The notes: generated from the letters alone by a model not told the origin. Numbered from the stretch's first letter, positions 38,997 through 49,357 are shown. The stretch: 64,000 nt of DNA from Aeromonas sp. FDAARGOS 1405 (GCF_019048265.1 NZ_CP077311.1:1526001-1590000); one strand, 5' to 3'. Numbers and translations are program-made.

Positions 38997-40217
38997 ATGA
39001 GCAAATTTTATGTAGGTTCTGAAGTTGGCCAATTGCGCCGTGTCATGTTGCACCGCCCCAACCTCAGTCTGAAGCGTCTGACTCCTTCCAACTGCCAGGA
39101 TCTGCTGTTCGATGACGTCCTGTCTGTTGAACGTGCCGGTCAGGAGCACGACAAATTCGCTCAGGTACTGCGCGATCAGAATGTCGAAGTTTTCCTGCTG
39201 ACCAATCTGCTGGCCGAAACCCTGGATGTGCCGGAAGCCAAAACCTGGCTGCTGCAACATCAGGTCTCCGACTATCGCCTCGGCTCTTCTTTTGCCAACG
39301 ATGTGCGCTGCTTCCTGGCTGACATGCCGCACCGCGAACTGGCCCGCATTCTCTCTGGCGGTCTGACTTACTCCGAGATGCCCTACAGCGGCGTCAACAT
39401 GGTAGTAGGCATGCACGCACCGACCGATTTCATCATTGAGCCGCTGCCCAACCACCTCTTTACCCGTGATACCTCCTGCTGGGTTTATGGCGGCGTCTCC
39501 ATCAACCCCATGGCCAAGCCAGCCCGTCGCCGCGAGACCAACCACGTGAAGGCTATCTATCGCTGGCACCCGATGTTTGCCGGTCAGGACTTCATCAAGT
39601 ACTTCGGTGACGAGGATCGTGACTACGACAACTCCACCATCGAGGGTGGCGACGTACTGGTTATCGGCCGCGGCGCCGTGCTGATCGGCATGTCCGAGCG
39701 CACCACCCCGCAAGGTGTCGAGCATCTGGCTCGCAGCCTGTTCAAACATGGTCAGGCCAAACAGGTCATCGCCATGGAACTGCCGAAACACCGCAGCTGC
39801 ATGCACCTGGATACCGTCATGACCCATATGGATATCGACACCTTCTCCGTCTATCCGGAAGTGATCCGCAAGGATGTGCAGTGCTGGAGCCTGACTCCGG
39901 GCGGCGCCACCGGCATGAACATCAAGGAAGAGGGTTACTTCGTCACAGCTATCGAGAAAGCACTGGGCGTGGATCAGCTGAAGATCATCACCACTGGCGG
40001 TGACAGCTTCGAAGCCGAACGCGAGCAGTGGAACGACGCCAATAACGTGCTGACCGTGCGTCCCGGCGTGGTGGTGGGCTACGAGCGCAATACCTACACC
40101 AATGAGAAGTATGACAAGGCCGGTATCACAGTTCTCTCCATCCCGGGTGATGAACTGGGCCGTGGCCGCGGCGGCGCCCGCTGCATGAGCTGCCCGATGG
40201 AACGCGACAGCATCTGA
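38997..40217 (+). CDS. arcA: Arginine deiminase
   Basis: A 406-residue enzyme that hydrolyses arginine to citrulline and ammonia. It has [27 protein letters not shown], the [10 protein letters not shown] catalytic His/Asp segment and the nucleophile cysteine in GGARCMSCP close to the C-terminus. It starts the arcACB plus carrier operon, which yields ATP from arginine without oxygen. Confidence 0.97.
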   Translation: MSKFYVGSEVGQLRRVMLHRPNLSLKRLTPSNCQDLLFDDVLSVERAGQEHDKFAQVLRDQNVEVFLLTNLLAETLDVPEAKTWLLQHQVSDYRLGSSFANDVRCFLADMPHRELARILSGGLTYSEMPYSGVNMVVGMHAPTDFIIEPLPNHLFTRDTSCWVYGGVSINPMAKPARRRETNHVKAIYRWHPMFAGQDFIKYFGDEDRDYDNSTIEGGDVLVIGRGAVLIGMSERTTPQGVEHLARSLFKHGQAKQVIAMELPKHRSCMHLDTVMTHMDIDTFSVYPEVIRKDVQCWSLTPGGATGMNIKEEGYFVTAIEKALGVDQLKIITTGGDSFEAEREQWNDANNVLTVRPGVVVGYERNTYTNEKYDKAGITVLSIPGDELGRGRGGARCMSCPMERDSI

Positions 40218-40279
40218 TGAGACGGCGTGGCGCCGGCAGAGGCTGGCGCCACACAGAACCAAACTCGAGATTAACCACT

Positions 40280-41206
40280 ATGAAAAAACCAACTGTCGTC
40301 GTCGCTCTGGGTGGCAATGCTCTGCTCCGTCGTGGTGAGCCACTGGAAGCGGATATCCAGCGCAAGAATATTGCAACTGCCGCCAAGACCATCGCACTGA
40401 TCGCTCAGGAGTACAACGTGGTGCTGGTGCATGGCAACGGCCCGCAAGTCGGCCTGCTGGCCCTGCAAAACAGCGCCTACACCAAGGTATCCCCCTATCC
40501 GCTGGATGTGCTGGGTGCCGAGTCTCAGGGCATGATCGGCTACATGCTGATCCAGGAGCTGAAAAACCTCATGCCGAGCCGCAACGTCACCGCGCTGCTG
40601 ACCCAGGTGCAGGTCGATCCCGAGGATCCGGCATTTGCCAATCCGACCAAATTTATCGGCCCCGTCTACGAAGAGGCTGAAGCCCGCACCCTGGCAGAAG
40701 AGAAGCACTGGGTGGTCAAGGCTGACGGCAAGTTCTTCCGCCGCGTAGTGCCGTCCCCGCTGCCCCAGCGCATCGTTGAAGGCGATGCCATCGAAACCCT
40801 GATTGCCCAGGGCCACCTCATCATCTGTACCGGTGGTGGCGGTATCCCGGTGACCTGGGATGGCCAGAGCCTGACCGGTATCGAAGCCGTCATCGACAAG
40901 GACATGTCTGCCGCCTACCTGGCCAAGCAGATCAAGGCCGACGCCCTGCTGATCCTGACCGATGCCGATGCCGTCTATCTGGATTGGGGCAAACCGACCC
41001 AGCGTCCGCTGCGGGTCACCAGCCCGGACGAGCTGGCCGGGGTCAAGTTCGACGCCGGTTCCATGGGGCCGAAAGTCGAAGCCTCCTGTGAATTTGTCAA
41101 AGCGACCGGCGGCATGGTTGGCATCGGCTCGCTGGAAGATGGCCTCGCCATCCTCAAGGGGGAAGCCGGCACCAATATCGTCGCCACCCGCACCGTACAT
41201 GCGTAA
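40280..41206 (+). CDS. arcC: Carbamate kinase
   Basis: A 308-residue amino-acid-kinase-fold enzyme with VVALGGNALL, VHGNGPQVG, CTGGGGIPV and the lysine-containing motif IDKDMSAAYLA. It transfers phosphate from carbamoyl phosphate to ADP, the ATP-yielding step. The start MKKPTVVVALGG at 40280 is the family's; the ORF opens 63 bases further upstream without homology. It follows arcA by 62 bases. Confidence 0.97.
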   Translation: MKKPTVVVALGGNALLRRGEPLEADIQRKNIATAAKTIALIAQEYNVVLVHGNGPQVGLLALQNSAYTKVSPYPLDVLGAESQGMIGYMLIQELKNLMPSRNVTALLTQVQVDPEDPAFANPTKFIGPVYEEAEARTLAEEKHWVVKADGKFFRRVVPSPLPQRIVEGDAIETLIAQGHLIICTGGGGIPVTWDGQSLTGIEAVIDKDMSAAYLAKQIKADALLILTDADAVYLDWGKPTQRPLRVTSPDELAGVKFDAGSMGPKVEASCEFVKATGGMVGIGSLEDGLAILKGEAGTNIVATRTVHA

Positions 41207-41285
41207 TTACCGATATCTGTACTGAGAATGCGTAGTCAACACTACTGCCCGAACTGGTCTGAAACATATATAGAGAGAACTCATC

Positions 41286-42290
41286 ATGGCTTTTAATCTG
41301 CGTAACCGTAACTTCCTGAAACTGCTGGACTTCACCCCGCGCGAAATCCAATACATGATCGACTTGGCCATCGACCTGAAGAAAGCCAAATACGGTGGCT
41401 ACGAGCGCAAGCATCTGGTCGGCAAGAACATCGCCCTGATTTTCGAGAAGACCTCCACCCGTACTCGTTGTGCGTTTGAAGTGGCGGCCTTCGACCAGGG
41501 CGCGCAAGTCTCCTACCTTGGCCCAAGCGGTTCCCAAATCGGTCACAAGGAGTCCATGAAGGACACCGCTCGTGTACTGGGTCGCATGTATGACGGTATC
41601 GAATACCGCGGCTACGGTCAGGAGATCGTGGAAGAGCTGGGCGCCTACGCCGGTGTCCCGGTCTGGAACGGCCTGACCAACGAATTCCACCCGACCCAGA
41701 TCCTGGCCGACTTCATGACCATGCTGGAGCACGGCAAGGGCAAGCGTCTTGATCAAATCAAGTTCGCCTACCTGGGTGATGCCCGCAACAACATGGGTAA
41801 CTCCCTGATGGTCGGCGCTGCCAAAATGGGCATGGACATCCGTCTGGTCGCACCGAAAGCCTTCTGGCCGGAAGAGGAGCTGGTTGCCAAGTGCCGCCTG
41901 ATCGCCGAAGAGACCGGCGCACGCATCACCCTGACCGAAGATGTGAAAGAGGGTGTGCTGGGTGCTGACTTCCTCTACACCGACGTCTGGGTATCCATGG
42001 GTGAAGCGAAAGAAGCCTGGGATCAGCGCGTCAAACTGATGACTCCGTATCAGGTCAACATGGATGTCATCAACGCCACCAAGAACCCGGATGTGAAGTT
42101 CATGCACTGCCTGCCGGCGTTCCACAACGACGAGACCACCATGGGCAAGGAAGTGGCTGACAAATATGGCATGAAAGGCCTGGAAGTGACCGAGGACGTG
42201 TTCGAATCCGAGCACAGCATCGTGTTCGACGAGGCCGAAAACCGGATGCACACCATCAAGGCAGTGATGGTTGCTACGCTGGGCGACTAA
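41286..42290 (+). CDS. arcB: Catabolic ornithine carbamoyltransferase
   Basis: A 334-residue enzyme with the carbamoyl-phosphate motif [20 protein letters not shown], and the ornithine-site HCLPAFHN. In this operon it runs towards phosphorolysis of citrulline to ornithine and carbamoyl phosphate. GAGAGAA precedes the ATG. Confidence 0.96.
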   Translation: MAFNLRNRNFLKLLDFTPREIQYMIDLAIDLKKAKYGGYERKHLVGKNIALIFEKTSTRTRCAFEVAAFDQGAQVSYLGPSGSQIGHKESMKDTARVLGRMYDGIEYRGYGQEIVEELGAYAGVPVWNGLTNEFHPTQILADFMTMLEHGKGKRLDQIKFAYLGDARNNMGNSLMVGAAKMGMDIRLVAPKAFWPEEELVAKCRLIAEETGARITLTEDVKEGVLGADFLYTDVWVSMGEAKEAWDQRVKLMTPYQVNMDVINATKNPDVKFMHCLPAFHNDETTMGKEVADKYGMKGLEVTEDVFESEHSIVFDEAENRMHTIKAVMVATLGD

Positions 42291-42305
42291 GGTCGCAGTA
42301 GTGGT

Positions 42306-42329
42306 GCCGGGGGGCGACCCCCGGCTTTT
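42306..42329 (+). terminator. Hairpin between arcB and the carrier gene
   Basis: GCCGGGGG/CCCCCGGC with loop GCGA is followed by TTTT. It probably reduces transcription into the transporter gene. Confidence 0.75.
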
Positions 42330-42413
42330 CGACCATGTGACAGCGGCATAATACCTCTAACCCTACAACCCGCAGCCTGCATGGATACCACACCCACAGA
42401 AGGAAGCTGGACC

Positions 42414-43820
42414 ATGACCAAATTCAAGTTCCCGTCAGCCTACACGATACTGTTTGTGCTGATCGCCCTGGTGGCCGCCCTGAGCTGGATAGTGCCGGCC
42501 GGCAAATACGAGATGACCATGAACGAAGCCCTCGGCAAAGAAGTGCCGGTGGCGGGTACCTACAAACTGGTGGAGGGGAATCCCCAGGGGATCGTCGATG
42601 TGCTGCTGGCACCTATCGATGGCCTCTATAACCACGACACCTATGAGGCAGGCGCCATCGACGTCTCCCTCTTTATCCTGATCATCGGTGGTTTTCTTGG
42701 CATTGTGACCAAGACCGGTGCCATTGATGCCGGTATTGAACGTGTGACCGACCGCCTGCGCGGCCGTGAAGAGTGGATGATCCCGATCCTGATGGCGCTG
42801 TTTGCCGCAGGTGGCACCATCTACGGGATGGCCGAAGAGTCGCTGCCTTTCTACACCCTGCTGGTGCCGGTGATGATGGCCGCACGCTTCGACCCTGTGG
42901 TGGCGGCTGCAACCGTATTGCTGGGGGCCGGTATCGGTACTCTGGGTTCCACCATCAACCCGTTTGCGACCGTGATTGCCGCCAATGCGGCCGGTATCTC
43001 CTTCACCGACGGTATCTGGCTGCGCGTCGCCATGCTGGTCGCCGGTTGGCTGCTCTGCGTTGCCTACGTCATGCGTTACGCCAAGATGGTGCGCAGCGAT
43101 CCGAGCAAATCCCTAGTAGCTGACAAGTGGGAAGAGAACCGTGCCCACTTCCTTGGCAACAAGAGCGACCAGATGCTGGAGTTCACCCTGACCCGTAAAA
43201 TCGTGCTGGGTATCTTCGTCGCCGCCTTTGCCGTGATGATCTACGGTGTGGCCGTGCTGGGCTGGTGGATGGCGCAGATCTCCGGCGTGTTCCTGGCTGC
43301 CGCCATCATCGTTGGTCTTATCTCCCGCATGAGCGAAGAGGAGCTGACCTCCAACTTTATCGATGGTGCCCGCGACCTGCTGGGTGTGGCGCTGATCATC
43401 GGTATCGCCCGCGGTATCGTGGTGGTAATGGATAACGGCATGATCACTCACACCATTTTGCACAGTGCAGAAGGGATCGTGACCGGCCTCTCCACTATCG
43501 TCTTTATCAACGTGATGTTCGTGCTGGAAGTGGTGCTCTCCTTCCTGGTGCCGTCCTCCTCCGGTCTGGCTGTACTGACCATGCCGATCATGGCGCCGCT
43601 GGCCGACTTCGCCAACGTGGGCCGCGATCTGGTGGTGACTGCTTACCAGTCTGCCTCCGGTCTGGTGAACCTGGTGACCCCGACCTCCGCCGTGGTCATG
43701 GGTGGTCTGGCCATCGCCAAGGTGCCTTATGTGCGCTGGCTGAAATGGGTGGCTCCGCTGCTCGGTATCCTGACCGTGCTGATCGTGGTCTGCCTGAGCC
43801 TGGGTGCCGTGCTCTCCTGA
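42414..43820 (+). CDS. YfcC/ArcD-type arginine-ornithine carrier
   Basis: A 468-residue membrane protein with about 12 helices of the YfcC (C4-dicarboxylate anaerobic carrier-like) family. It has FLGIVTKTGAIDAGIERVTDRLRGRE, GIGTLGSTINPFA and FLVPSSSGLAVLTMPIMAPLAD. Its place at the end of the arc operon indicates arginine/ornithine exchange, the job of ArcD. AGGAAG precedes the ATG at 42414. The substrate is inferred from context, since the family also includes peptide and dicarboxylate carriers. Confidence 0.85.
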   Translation: MTKFKFPSAYTILFVLIALVAALSWIVPAGKYEMTMNEALGKEVPVAGTYKLVEGNPQGIVDVLLAPIDGLYNHDTYEAGAIDVSLFILIIGGFLGIVTKTGAIDAGIERVTDRLRGREEWMIPILMALFAAGGTIYGMAEESLPFYTLLVPVMMAARFDPVVAAATVLLGAGIGTLGSTINPFATVIAANAAGISFTDGIWLRVAMLVAGWLLCVAYVMRYAKMVRSDPSKSLVADKWEENRAHFLGNKSDQMLEFTLTRKIVLGIFVAAFAVMIYGVAVLGWWMAQISGVFLAAAIIVGLISRMSEEELTSNFIDGARDLLGVALIIGIARGIVVVMDNGMITHTILHSAEGIVTGLSTIVFINVMFVLEVVLSFLVPSSSGLAVLTMPIMAPLADFANVGRDLVVTAYQSASGLVNLVTPTSAVVMGGLAIAKVPYVRWLKWVAPLLGILTVLIVVCLSLGAVLS

Positions 43821-43841
43821 GGGATGACATGCAAGATGAAG

Positions 43842-43867
43842 CGGGAGCCTGCGGGCTCCCGTTTTTT
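43842..43867 (+). terminator. arc operon terminator
   Basis: CGGGAGCC/GGCTCCCG with loop TGCG ends in six Ts. Confidence 0.92.
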
Positions 43868-43907
43868 ATGGGCGCAAGAAGTGATGGACACAAAGTCGCA
43901 GGCAACA

Positions 43908-43932
43908 AAAAGGCGACCCGCAGGTCGCCTCG
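43908..43932 (-). terminator. argR terminator
   Basis: AGGCGACC/GGTCGCCT with a four-base loop is followed on the minus strand by five or more Ts, 20 bases past argR. Confidence 0.85.
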
Positions 43933-43951
43933 ATGCATTCGATGGAAGGGG

Positions 43952-44443
43952 TTAGCGGGCCTGCGCCAGGGTGCGCACCACGGCGGCGTGGGCCTGACGG
44001 GTGCGGCTGATATGGCGCGGCGCGACCAGCACAACGTCATTGCCCGCGACGGCGCCCATGATCTCGGGATTGGCGTTGCGATCCAGCAGGCGAGCCACCA
44101 CGGTGGCGGCTCCCGGAGTGGTGTGGATCAGCACCATCTGCTGGTTGTGTACCACTTCGCGCACCATGTCGTGGATCGAGCGGGTGCTGCCGGCGGGTTC
44201 CAGCTGCTCGTCGACCAGGGTGTAGACCTTCTTGCCGTTGGCATTTTGGGCCTTGGCCACGCCGAGGCGGCGCAGCAGGCGGGAGATGGTGGACTGGCTG
44301 ATGTCGGCAAAGCCGCGCTCCGACAGCTCGCGGCGGATCTCTTCCTGGGTGCTGTAGCAGTGCTGACCGATGATCTGGCGACAGGCATCCAGCTGGGCCA
44401 GATCGGGCTCTTGGGCAACGGGACGACTGAGGGTTTTGACCAC
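43952..44443 (-). CDS. argR: Arginine repressor ArgR
   Basis: A 163-residue hexameric regulator. It has an N-terminal winged helix (SQSTISRLLRRLGVAK) and a C-terminal arginine-binding oligomerisation domain with the GTI-like segment GAVAGNDVVLVAP. It represses arginine synthesis and, in many bacteria, activates catabolism. It is convergent with the arc operon, which is a likely target. Confidence 0.95.
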   Translation of the reverse strand: MVKTLSRPVAQEPDLAQLDACRQIIGQHCYSTQEEIRRELSERGFADISQSTISRLLRRLGVAKAQNANGKKVYTLVDEQLEPAGSTRSIHDMVREVVHNQQMVLIHTTPGAATVVARLLDRNANPEIMGAVAGNDVVLVAPRHISRTRQAHAAVVRTLAQAR

Positions 44444-44501
44444 GGCGAATTCCTTTGATGATGACCGGAGGTAAACGCGCGATATCTGCCATAGCAGTCA
44501 G

Positions 44502-44524
44502 TTATCAGATAAAAACACTGATAA
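44502..44524. promoter_or_regulatory. Inverted repeat in the argR promoter region
   Basis: TTATCAG and CTGATAA are perfect inverse copies nine bases apart, about 60 bases upstream of argR. They do not fit the ARG box, so another regulator or simple chance is possible. Confidence 0.35.
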
Positions 44525-44612
44525 TCAGCCTATATGCAGGGAATGAGCGGGCATTACCATCTTGCGATGGCAAATTATAGCTGACTGGAAATTCGGTGAT
44601 GTGACAGGGTTC

Positions 44613-44634
44613 AAAAATGGGCCCCGCGGGGCCC
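44613..44634 (-). terminator. pyrBI terminator
   Basis: A 16-base GC palindrome (GGGCCCCGCGGGGCCC) is followed on the minus strand by ATTTTTG. Confidence 0.8.
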
Positions 44635-44643
44635 AATCAGATA

Positions 44644-45108
44644 TCAGTAACGCTCGCTGACGATGTCCTGAGTGAAGGACTTCTCGCAATATTTGCACTT
44701 CATCCGTACCACGCCTTTCACTTCGCGCACCCGGAAGTAGCTGTCAACCGGCTCGTTATGGGAGATGCAGTTGGAGTTGGGGCAGTGGAACACCCCGGCG
44801 ATGAACTCCGGCAGCTCCAGCTGGTGCTTCTTCACCACATTGAAGTCTTCGATGATGTTGACGGTCGCTTTCGGGGCGAACAGCGCCAGCTGGTTGGCCT
44901 GCTGTTCGGTCAGACGGGTGTTCTCAATCTTGATGAGATCCTTCTTGCCCAGCGCACCGGATTTCAGGTTGAAGCCGACGGTGATCCGCTCCTGGGTTTC
45001 GACCAGCTGGAACAGCTTGAGGATCTTGATGCCCTGGCCAGCGGGGATGTGATCGATGACGGAGCCGTGACGGATGGCTTCGACTTGCAGTTGGTTCTTG
45101 TCAGACAT
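44644..45108 (-). CDS. pyrI: Aspartate carbamoyltransferase regulatory chain
   Basis: A 154-residue subunit with an N-terminal nucleotide-binding domain ([20 protein letters not shown]) and a C-terminal zinc domain whose four cysteines are in CPNSNC and CKYC. It mediates CTP inhibition and ATP activation. It follows pyrB by 15 bases. Confidence 0.97.
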   Translation of the reverse strand: MSDKNQLQVEAIRHGSVIDHIPAGQGIKILKLFQLVETQERITVGFNLKSGALGKKDLIKIENTRLTEQQANQLALFAPKATVNIIEDFNVVKKHQLELPEFIAGVFHCPNSNCISHNEPVDSYFRVREVKGVVRMKCKYCEKSFTQDIVSERY

Positions 45109-45123
45109 GATATTCCCCTAAGC

Positions 45124-46044
45124 TCAGACAGTTTCGTTCAGTACCAGTGCCAGCAGCGCCTGGCGTGCATAGACCCCGTTCTCCGCCTGCTGGAAGTAGC
45201 AAGCGTGGGGAGTCTTGTCGACCGCTACATCGATCTCGTCGACGCGGGGCAGGGGATGCAGGATCTTCATGGTGGGCTTGGCACCTTCCAGAGTCGCCAG
45301 CTCCAGAATGAACTTGGCGGCCATGTGCTTGTATTCAGTCTCGTCGAAGCGCTCTTTCTGGACGCGGGTCATGTAGAGGATGTCCAGCTCCGGCATCACC
45401 TCTTCCATGGTCTGGTGGATGCTGAACTGGATACCCTTCTCTTCCAGCTCTTCGCAGATGTAGTCCGGCATCGCCAGTGCTTCCGGGGAGATGAAGAAGA
45501 AGCGGCAGTTGAACAGGCTGAGGGCCTGGGCCAGCGAGTGCACGGTGCGGCCATATTTCAGGTCACCGACGAAGGCAACGTTGAGGTTGTCCAGACGGCC
45601 CTGGGTCTCATGGATGGTGAACAGGTCGAGCAGGGTCTGGCTCGGATGCTGGTTGGAGCCGTCGCCGCCATTGATGACCGGCACGCGGGAGAACTCGGAG
45701 GCCAGACGGGCAGCCCCCTCTTTCGGGTGGCGCATCACCACCGCATCCGAGTAGGAGCCGATGATCTTGATGGAGTCAGCCAGCGTCTCGCCCTTCTTGG
45801 CGCTGGTGTTGCCACCGTCGGCGAAGCCGATGATGTTGCCGCCAAGGCGCTGTACCGCGGTCTCGAACGAGAGGCGGGTGCGGGTGGAGGCTTCGAAGAA
45901 GCAGCTGGCAACCAGCTTGTCTTTCAACAGGCTGGTGTCAGGTTCAGCCTTCAACCGTTGTGCGGTTGAGACTACCAGTTCCATTTCTGACCGGGTCAGG
46001 TCCGAAATGGAGATGACATGTTTCTTATAGAGTGGATTGGTCAT
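45124..46044 (-). CDS. pyrB: Aspartate carbamoyltransferase catalytic chain
   Basis: A 306-residue enzyme of the first committed pyrimidine step. It has the carbamoyl-phosphate loop [12 protein letters not shown], the flexible-loop lysine in [21 protein letters not shown] and [23 protein letters not shown] is the family start (46044). Upstream in-frame ATGs overlap the leader. Expression is probably controlled by the attenuator in the leader. Confidence 0.97.
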   Translation of the reverse strand: MTNPLYKKHVISISDLTRSEMELVVSTAQRLKAEPDTSLLKDKLVASCFFEASTRTRLSFETAVQRLGGNIIGFADGGNTSAKKGETLADSIKIIGSYSDAVVMRHPKEGAARLASEFSRVPVINGGDGSNQHPSQTLLDLFTIHETQGRLDNLNVAFVGDLKYGRTVHSLAQALSLFNCRFFFISPEALAMPDYICEELEEKGIQFSIHQTMEEVMPELDILYMTRVQKERFDETEYKHMAAKFILELATLEGAKPTMKILHPLPRVDEIDVAVDKTPHACYFQQAENGVYARQALLALVLNETV

Positions 46045-46219
46045 CGTCTGCATTCCCTTTGACATCATTGGAGGTTTTTCGGGCACAAAAAAAAGCCCCT
46101 GAAACAGGGGCTTTTTTTAAAAATAACTGGGGATCTTTGGGGTGGGAACCGGAAACAACGGGGCCGCTCTGGTGCGCACCACCCGTCTGCAAGGCTGTTT
46201 TCTGAATCAAAAACTGCAT
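46025..46219 (-). CDS. pyrL: pyrBI leader peptide ORF (PyrL-like)
   Basis: A 64-codon ORF runs through the attenuator and ends 20 bases inside pyrB in another frame. Like E. coli PyrL it contains GAFFC where the attenuator is translated. In E. coli, UTP-sensitive pausing in a U-rich stretch lets the ribosome disrupt the terminator. Here TTATTTTT lies just before the hairpin. E. coli PyrL is shorter (44 residues) and stops before pyrB. Confidence 0.6.
   Translation of the reverse strand: MQFLIQKTALQTGGAHQSGPVVSGSHPKDPQLFLKKAPVSGAFFCARKTSNDVKGNADDDQSTL
46087..46118 (-). terminator. pyrBI attenuator
   Basis: AGCCCCTG/CAGGGGCT extended by A/T runs, with a three-base loop, ends in eight Ts on the minus strand, about 45 bases before the pyrB start. 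Confidence 0.88.
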
Positions 46220-46318
46220 CGTTTCGTCCCGACCTTTTTCAAAACCGGACAGATTATAGGGCCGCTTTTTTAATTGTCAAAATTTTATTTCCGATGCCAA
46301 TTTCAGCATGAAAAACGT

Positions 46319-46861
46319 TTAAGTGGCGGAAACATGACGACAAATCCACACCTTGTGCGTCTCTTGCAGCGATTCCCCATCGCGGGCCATGGCGCGCAAA
46401 TAACCGAGTCTGTGGTGTCCTTCCAGCAGGCAGTAGGGTTGCGGCAGCGGTTGCCCGTTCGGGTAGCTGGAACCCTCTTCCGGCGCCAGTACGATGACAG
46501 GTTCGGGCCAGGTGCCTTCGTTCAGCATCTTCTCGCCGAGCCAGGAGCGGCGGACATACCGGTTGCTGCGCAGCATCTCCCCCCAGCGCTCGATCACCTC
46601 CATATGGCGGGAGTCCACCTGCTCTACCAGTTGCGCGGTGGGCCAGCTTTCGCATGCGAACTGGTGGCTGGCGAGATCGATAAAGCTCCAGTTGGACTCA
46701 AAACCGCGCCAATGGCGGTAAATCCACTGGGAGAGCACATTTTCAGGAATAAAGGGCACCAGCGGCGCGACCCGTTCAAGATAGGCGGGCAGGGCCTCTG
46801 TCTTGCGTTCATCCCTGAAATTGAGGGGCGCCAGTTGTTGGAGCAATCGGTAATTGAGCAT
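46319..46861 (-). CDS. Hypothetical protein with a ParB-like EGHHR motif
   Basis: A 180-residue protein that I cannot assign. The C-terminal segment YCLLEGHHRLGYLRAM resembles the (D/E)GHHR motif of ParB/sulfiredoxin-like folds, which can be CTP- or ATP-binding, but no further ParB motif is visible. The ATG at 46861 is preceded by GGGAGG. It stands between the pyrBI leader and tRNA-Trp and appears monocistronic. Confidence 0.7.
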   Translation of the reverse strand: MLNYRLLQQLAPLNFRDERKTEALPAYLERVAPLVPFIPENVLSQWIYRHWRGFESNWSFIDLASHQFACESWPTAQLVEQVDSRHMEVIERWGEMLRSNRYVRRSWLGEKMLNEGTWPEPVIVLAPEEGSSYPNGQPLPQPYCLLEGHHRLGYLRAMARDGESLQETHKVWICRHVSAT

Positions 46862-47062
46862 AAGTGGCCTCCCGGTACCTGATTTCACCCTACCCCCATT
46901 TATGCCCCATTCCTACCCCGCTGAGTCTGGAAATACAGCAAGTTACCCCTTGTTGCTGCACAAATCTGCGCGACTTGTTCGGGATTTGTGCAATCGCATT
47001 AAAAGTGTGAAAAAAGCCTTTACCTTTGAAACCCGCTTTGTATACTACGCCTCGTTTGTTGC

Positions 47063-47139
47063 AGGGGCGTAGTTCCAATTGGTAGAACAGCGGTCTCCAA
47101 AACCGATGGTTGCGGGTTCGAGTCCTGCCGCCCCTGCCA
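47063..47139 (+). tRNA. tRNA-Trp (CCA)
   Basis: A full cloverleaf: acceptor AGGGGCG/CGCCCCT, D arm GTTC/GAAC, anticodon loop CTCCAAA giving CCA, T arm with GTTCGAGT, discriminator G73 and an encoded CCA end. The outermost anticodon-stem pair (27:43) is a G-A mismatch; E. coli has C-G. A terminator follows at 47147. Confidence 0.95.
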
Positions 47140-47146
47140 TTTTCAG

Positions 47147-47173
47147 AAAGGCCAGCTCATTGAGCTGGCCTTT
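47147..47173 (+). terminator. tRNA-Trp terminator
   Basis: A 13-base-pair stem (AAAGGCCAGCTCA / TGAGCTGGCCTTT) with almost no loop lies eight bases after the tRNA. Confidence 0.75.
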
Positions 47174-47399
47174 CGCATTTCCGGCGTTCACCGTCTGTCC
47201 CTCCCGCCCCCTGTTTCTTCTCCTGATTGCTCCACTGCTGGATAGCATGGAATAGCGAGCAACCAACTTATGGTAGCAATCTCTGTTGTTGATAGATGTA
47301 AAAATATACGGATTCACTAAAGTCTGTTCATATTGCGGCCGATAGCCTTTGATACATCAGGGTTTTCCCTGCCTGACACAACAACAAGGATTCGTCGTC

Positions 47400-49292
47400 A
47401 TGACCCTCTCTCTGCGCGGCAAGCTGCTGGCCACCAGTCTTGGCGTAGTGCTGCTGATGGCATCACTGCTCGGCATCGTTGCCTTTCACACCCTAAAATC
47501 CCGCACCATGAGCGCCATCCAGAGCGAGGCGGTCAACTATGGCCACGCCTACTCGGTCGCCATCGGCGAATGGATGACGGATCGCAAGAACACCGTCCAT
47601 GCGCTGGTCAATCTGATCAGCGATAACCCCCAAGCCGAGCTGGTGCCGCACCTGAAGCAGGCCTACACCTCGGGCGGCTTCGGGCTCACCTATTTTGGCT
47701 CCGCGCAGGGGGTGATGACCCGGCAGGATCCCTCCCTCAACACCGGCAACTATGACCCGCGCGAGCGCCCCTGGTATCAGGATGCGGTGAAGGCGGGGCA
47801 GCTCATCGTCACCGCCCCCTATGTCAGCGTCACCATGCAGAAGCTGGTGGTCACCCTCTCCGAGCCGGTACGCCATCAGGGGGAGCTGGTCGGTGCCGTG
47901 GGGGCCAACCTGGCGCTCGACAAGCTGATCGACGAAGTGCTGGCGATGAAGGTGCAGGGTGAGGGCTACGCCATGTTGCTCGACAGCAGCGGCCTCATCG
48001 TCGGCCATCCGCAGAAGAATTTGGCACTCAAGCCCATCGCCGAGCTGGCGCCGGGACTCTCTGCCGCCACCTTCCAGCAGTGGGGCCGCGAAAACAGCGA
48101 GCTGCACGCCGCCACCCTCGACGGGCGGGATGTGCTGCTGGCGGTACAACCGGTGCCGGGCACCGACTGGCTGCTGGCCATGGTGATGTATCGCGATGTG
48201 CTGGAAGCGCCGCTCAGCAGTCTGCTGTGGGAGCTGGTGGGGCTGACCCTGGTGCTGATGCTGGTGTTCAGCGCCCTGCTCACCGCCACCTTCAAATACC
48301 TGTTCGCCGATCTCGGTCGGGTCGCGCACGCCCTGCACGACATTGCCCACGGCGAGGGGGATCTCACCGTTCACATCAACACCCACAGCAAGGATGAGGT
48401 GGGTCAGCTGGCCCAGAACTTCAACCAGTTCGTGGCGCGGCTGCACGGTATCGTCAGCCGGTTGCGGGATGTGACCGTCGAGCTGGCGGCCCAGTCCCGT
48501 GCTCAGGCGGCCGGGGCGCAGGCCCGCAGTCAGCGGGTGCGCCAGCAGCAGGACGAGATCGTAATGGTGGCGACCGCGGTGACCGAAATGGCCTCCGCCA
48601 CCCAGGAGATCGCCGGTAACGCCGAGTTTGCCGCCACTACCGCCACCGATGCGGTTGCACTGGCGGTCGCCGGCCAATCCCAGGTTGGCCAGAGTCAGCG
48701 CAGCATTACCGGTCTGGCGGACGAAGTGGCCGATGCCAGCCAGATCATCAATGAGCTGGACAGCCATGCCCAGAAGATCAGCGGCATTCTGGCGACCATC
48801 AGCGGCATCGCCGAGCAGACCAACCTGCTGGCGCTCAACGCCGCCATCGAGGCGGCCCGGGCCGGTGAGCAGGGCCGCGGTTTCGCGGTAGTTGCGGACG
48901 AGGTGAGGGTGTTGTCGCGCCGTACCCACGACTCCACCGACGAGATCCAGCAGATGATCGAGACCCTGCAGCAGACTACCCGTCGCGCCGTGGGCGGCAT
49001 GGAGACCAGCCGTCAGCTGGCGGGTACCAGCGTCGAGGATGCCGAAGCGGCCAACCAGAGCCTTGCCCGGATCAACGAGGCGATCGGCTCCATCAGCGAC
49101 ATGGCGACCCAGATCGCCGCAGCGGCCGAGGAGCAGACTTCGGTGACCGGCGAGATCAGCCGCAATACCGAGAATATCCGCCACGTCTCACAAGAGCTGG
49201 CCGAGCAGGCGGGCAGCGAGGCGGCGCAGGCGGCCGAACTCAAGTCGTTGACCGAGCGGCTGGAGCAGGAGATCGGCCGCTTCCGGCTTTAA
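47400..49292 (+). CDS. Methyl-accepting chemotaxis protein (dCache type)
   Basis: A 630-residue chemoreceptor. It has TM1 (about residues 9-32), a periplasmic dCache domain (about 35-275, with [16 protein letters not shown] typical of small-ligand Cache sensors), TM2 (about 278-302), a HAMP domain (303-357) and the signalling domain with the hairpin tip [21 protein letters not shown]. The ligand is unknown; amino acids are common for this family. It is monocistronic, with AAGGA nine bases before ATG 47400. Confidence 0.94.
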   Translation: MTLSLRGKLLATSLGVVLLMASLLGIVAFHTLKSRTMSAIQSEAVNYGHAYSVAIGEWMTDRKNTVHALVNLISDNPQAELVPHLKQAYTSGGFGLTYFGSAQGVMTRQDPSLNTGNYDPRERPWYQDAVKAGQLIVTAPYVSVTMQKLVVTLSEPVRHQGELVGAVGANLALDKLIDEVLAMKVQGEGYAMLLDSSGLIVGHPQKNLALKPIAELAPGLSAATFQQWGRENSELHAATLDGRDVLLAVQPVPGTDWLLAMVMYRDVLEAPLSSLLWELVGLTLVLMLVFSALLTATFKYLFADLGRVAHALHDIAHGEGDLTVHINTHSKDEVGQLAQNFNQFVARLHGIVSRLRDVTVELAAQSRAQAAGAQARSQRVRQQQDEIVMVATAVTEMASATQEIAGNAEFAATTATDAVALAVAGQSQVGQSQRSITGLADEVADASQIINELDSHAQKISGILATISGIAEQTNLLALNAAIEAARAGEQGRGFAVVADEVRVLSRRTHDSTDEIQQMIETLQQTTRRAVGGMETSRQLAGTSVEDAEAANQSLARINEAIGSISDMATQIAAAAEEQTSVTGEISRNTENIRHVSQELAEQAGSEAAQAAELKSLTERLEQEIGRFRL

Positions 49293-49314
49293 CATCCCGC
49301 CACGCCAGCAACAG

Positions 49315-49340
49315 AAAGGGCAGCCCGCGGGCTGCCCTTT
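49315..49340. terminator. Bidirectional terminator between the chemoreceptor and the GGCT gene
   Basis: A perfect 26-base palindrome (half AAAGGGCAGCCCG) lies between two convergent genes, with A and T ends suitable for both. Confidence 0.85.
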
Positions 49341-49357
49341 GTTATTGTCGCTGACCG

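Noticed and set aside
47045..47317. A 90-codon minus-strand ORF over tRNA-Trp (contains AGAAGLEPATIGFG)
   Set aside because: A familiar false ORF made from the antisense of a tRNA gene.
47063..47399. tRNA-Trp as an integration site for a mobile element
   Set aside because: No integrase, no direct repeat of the tRNA 3' end and no compositional change downstream.
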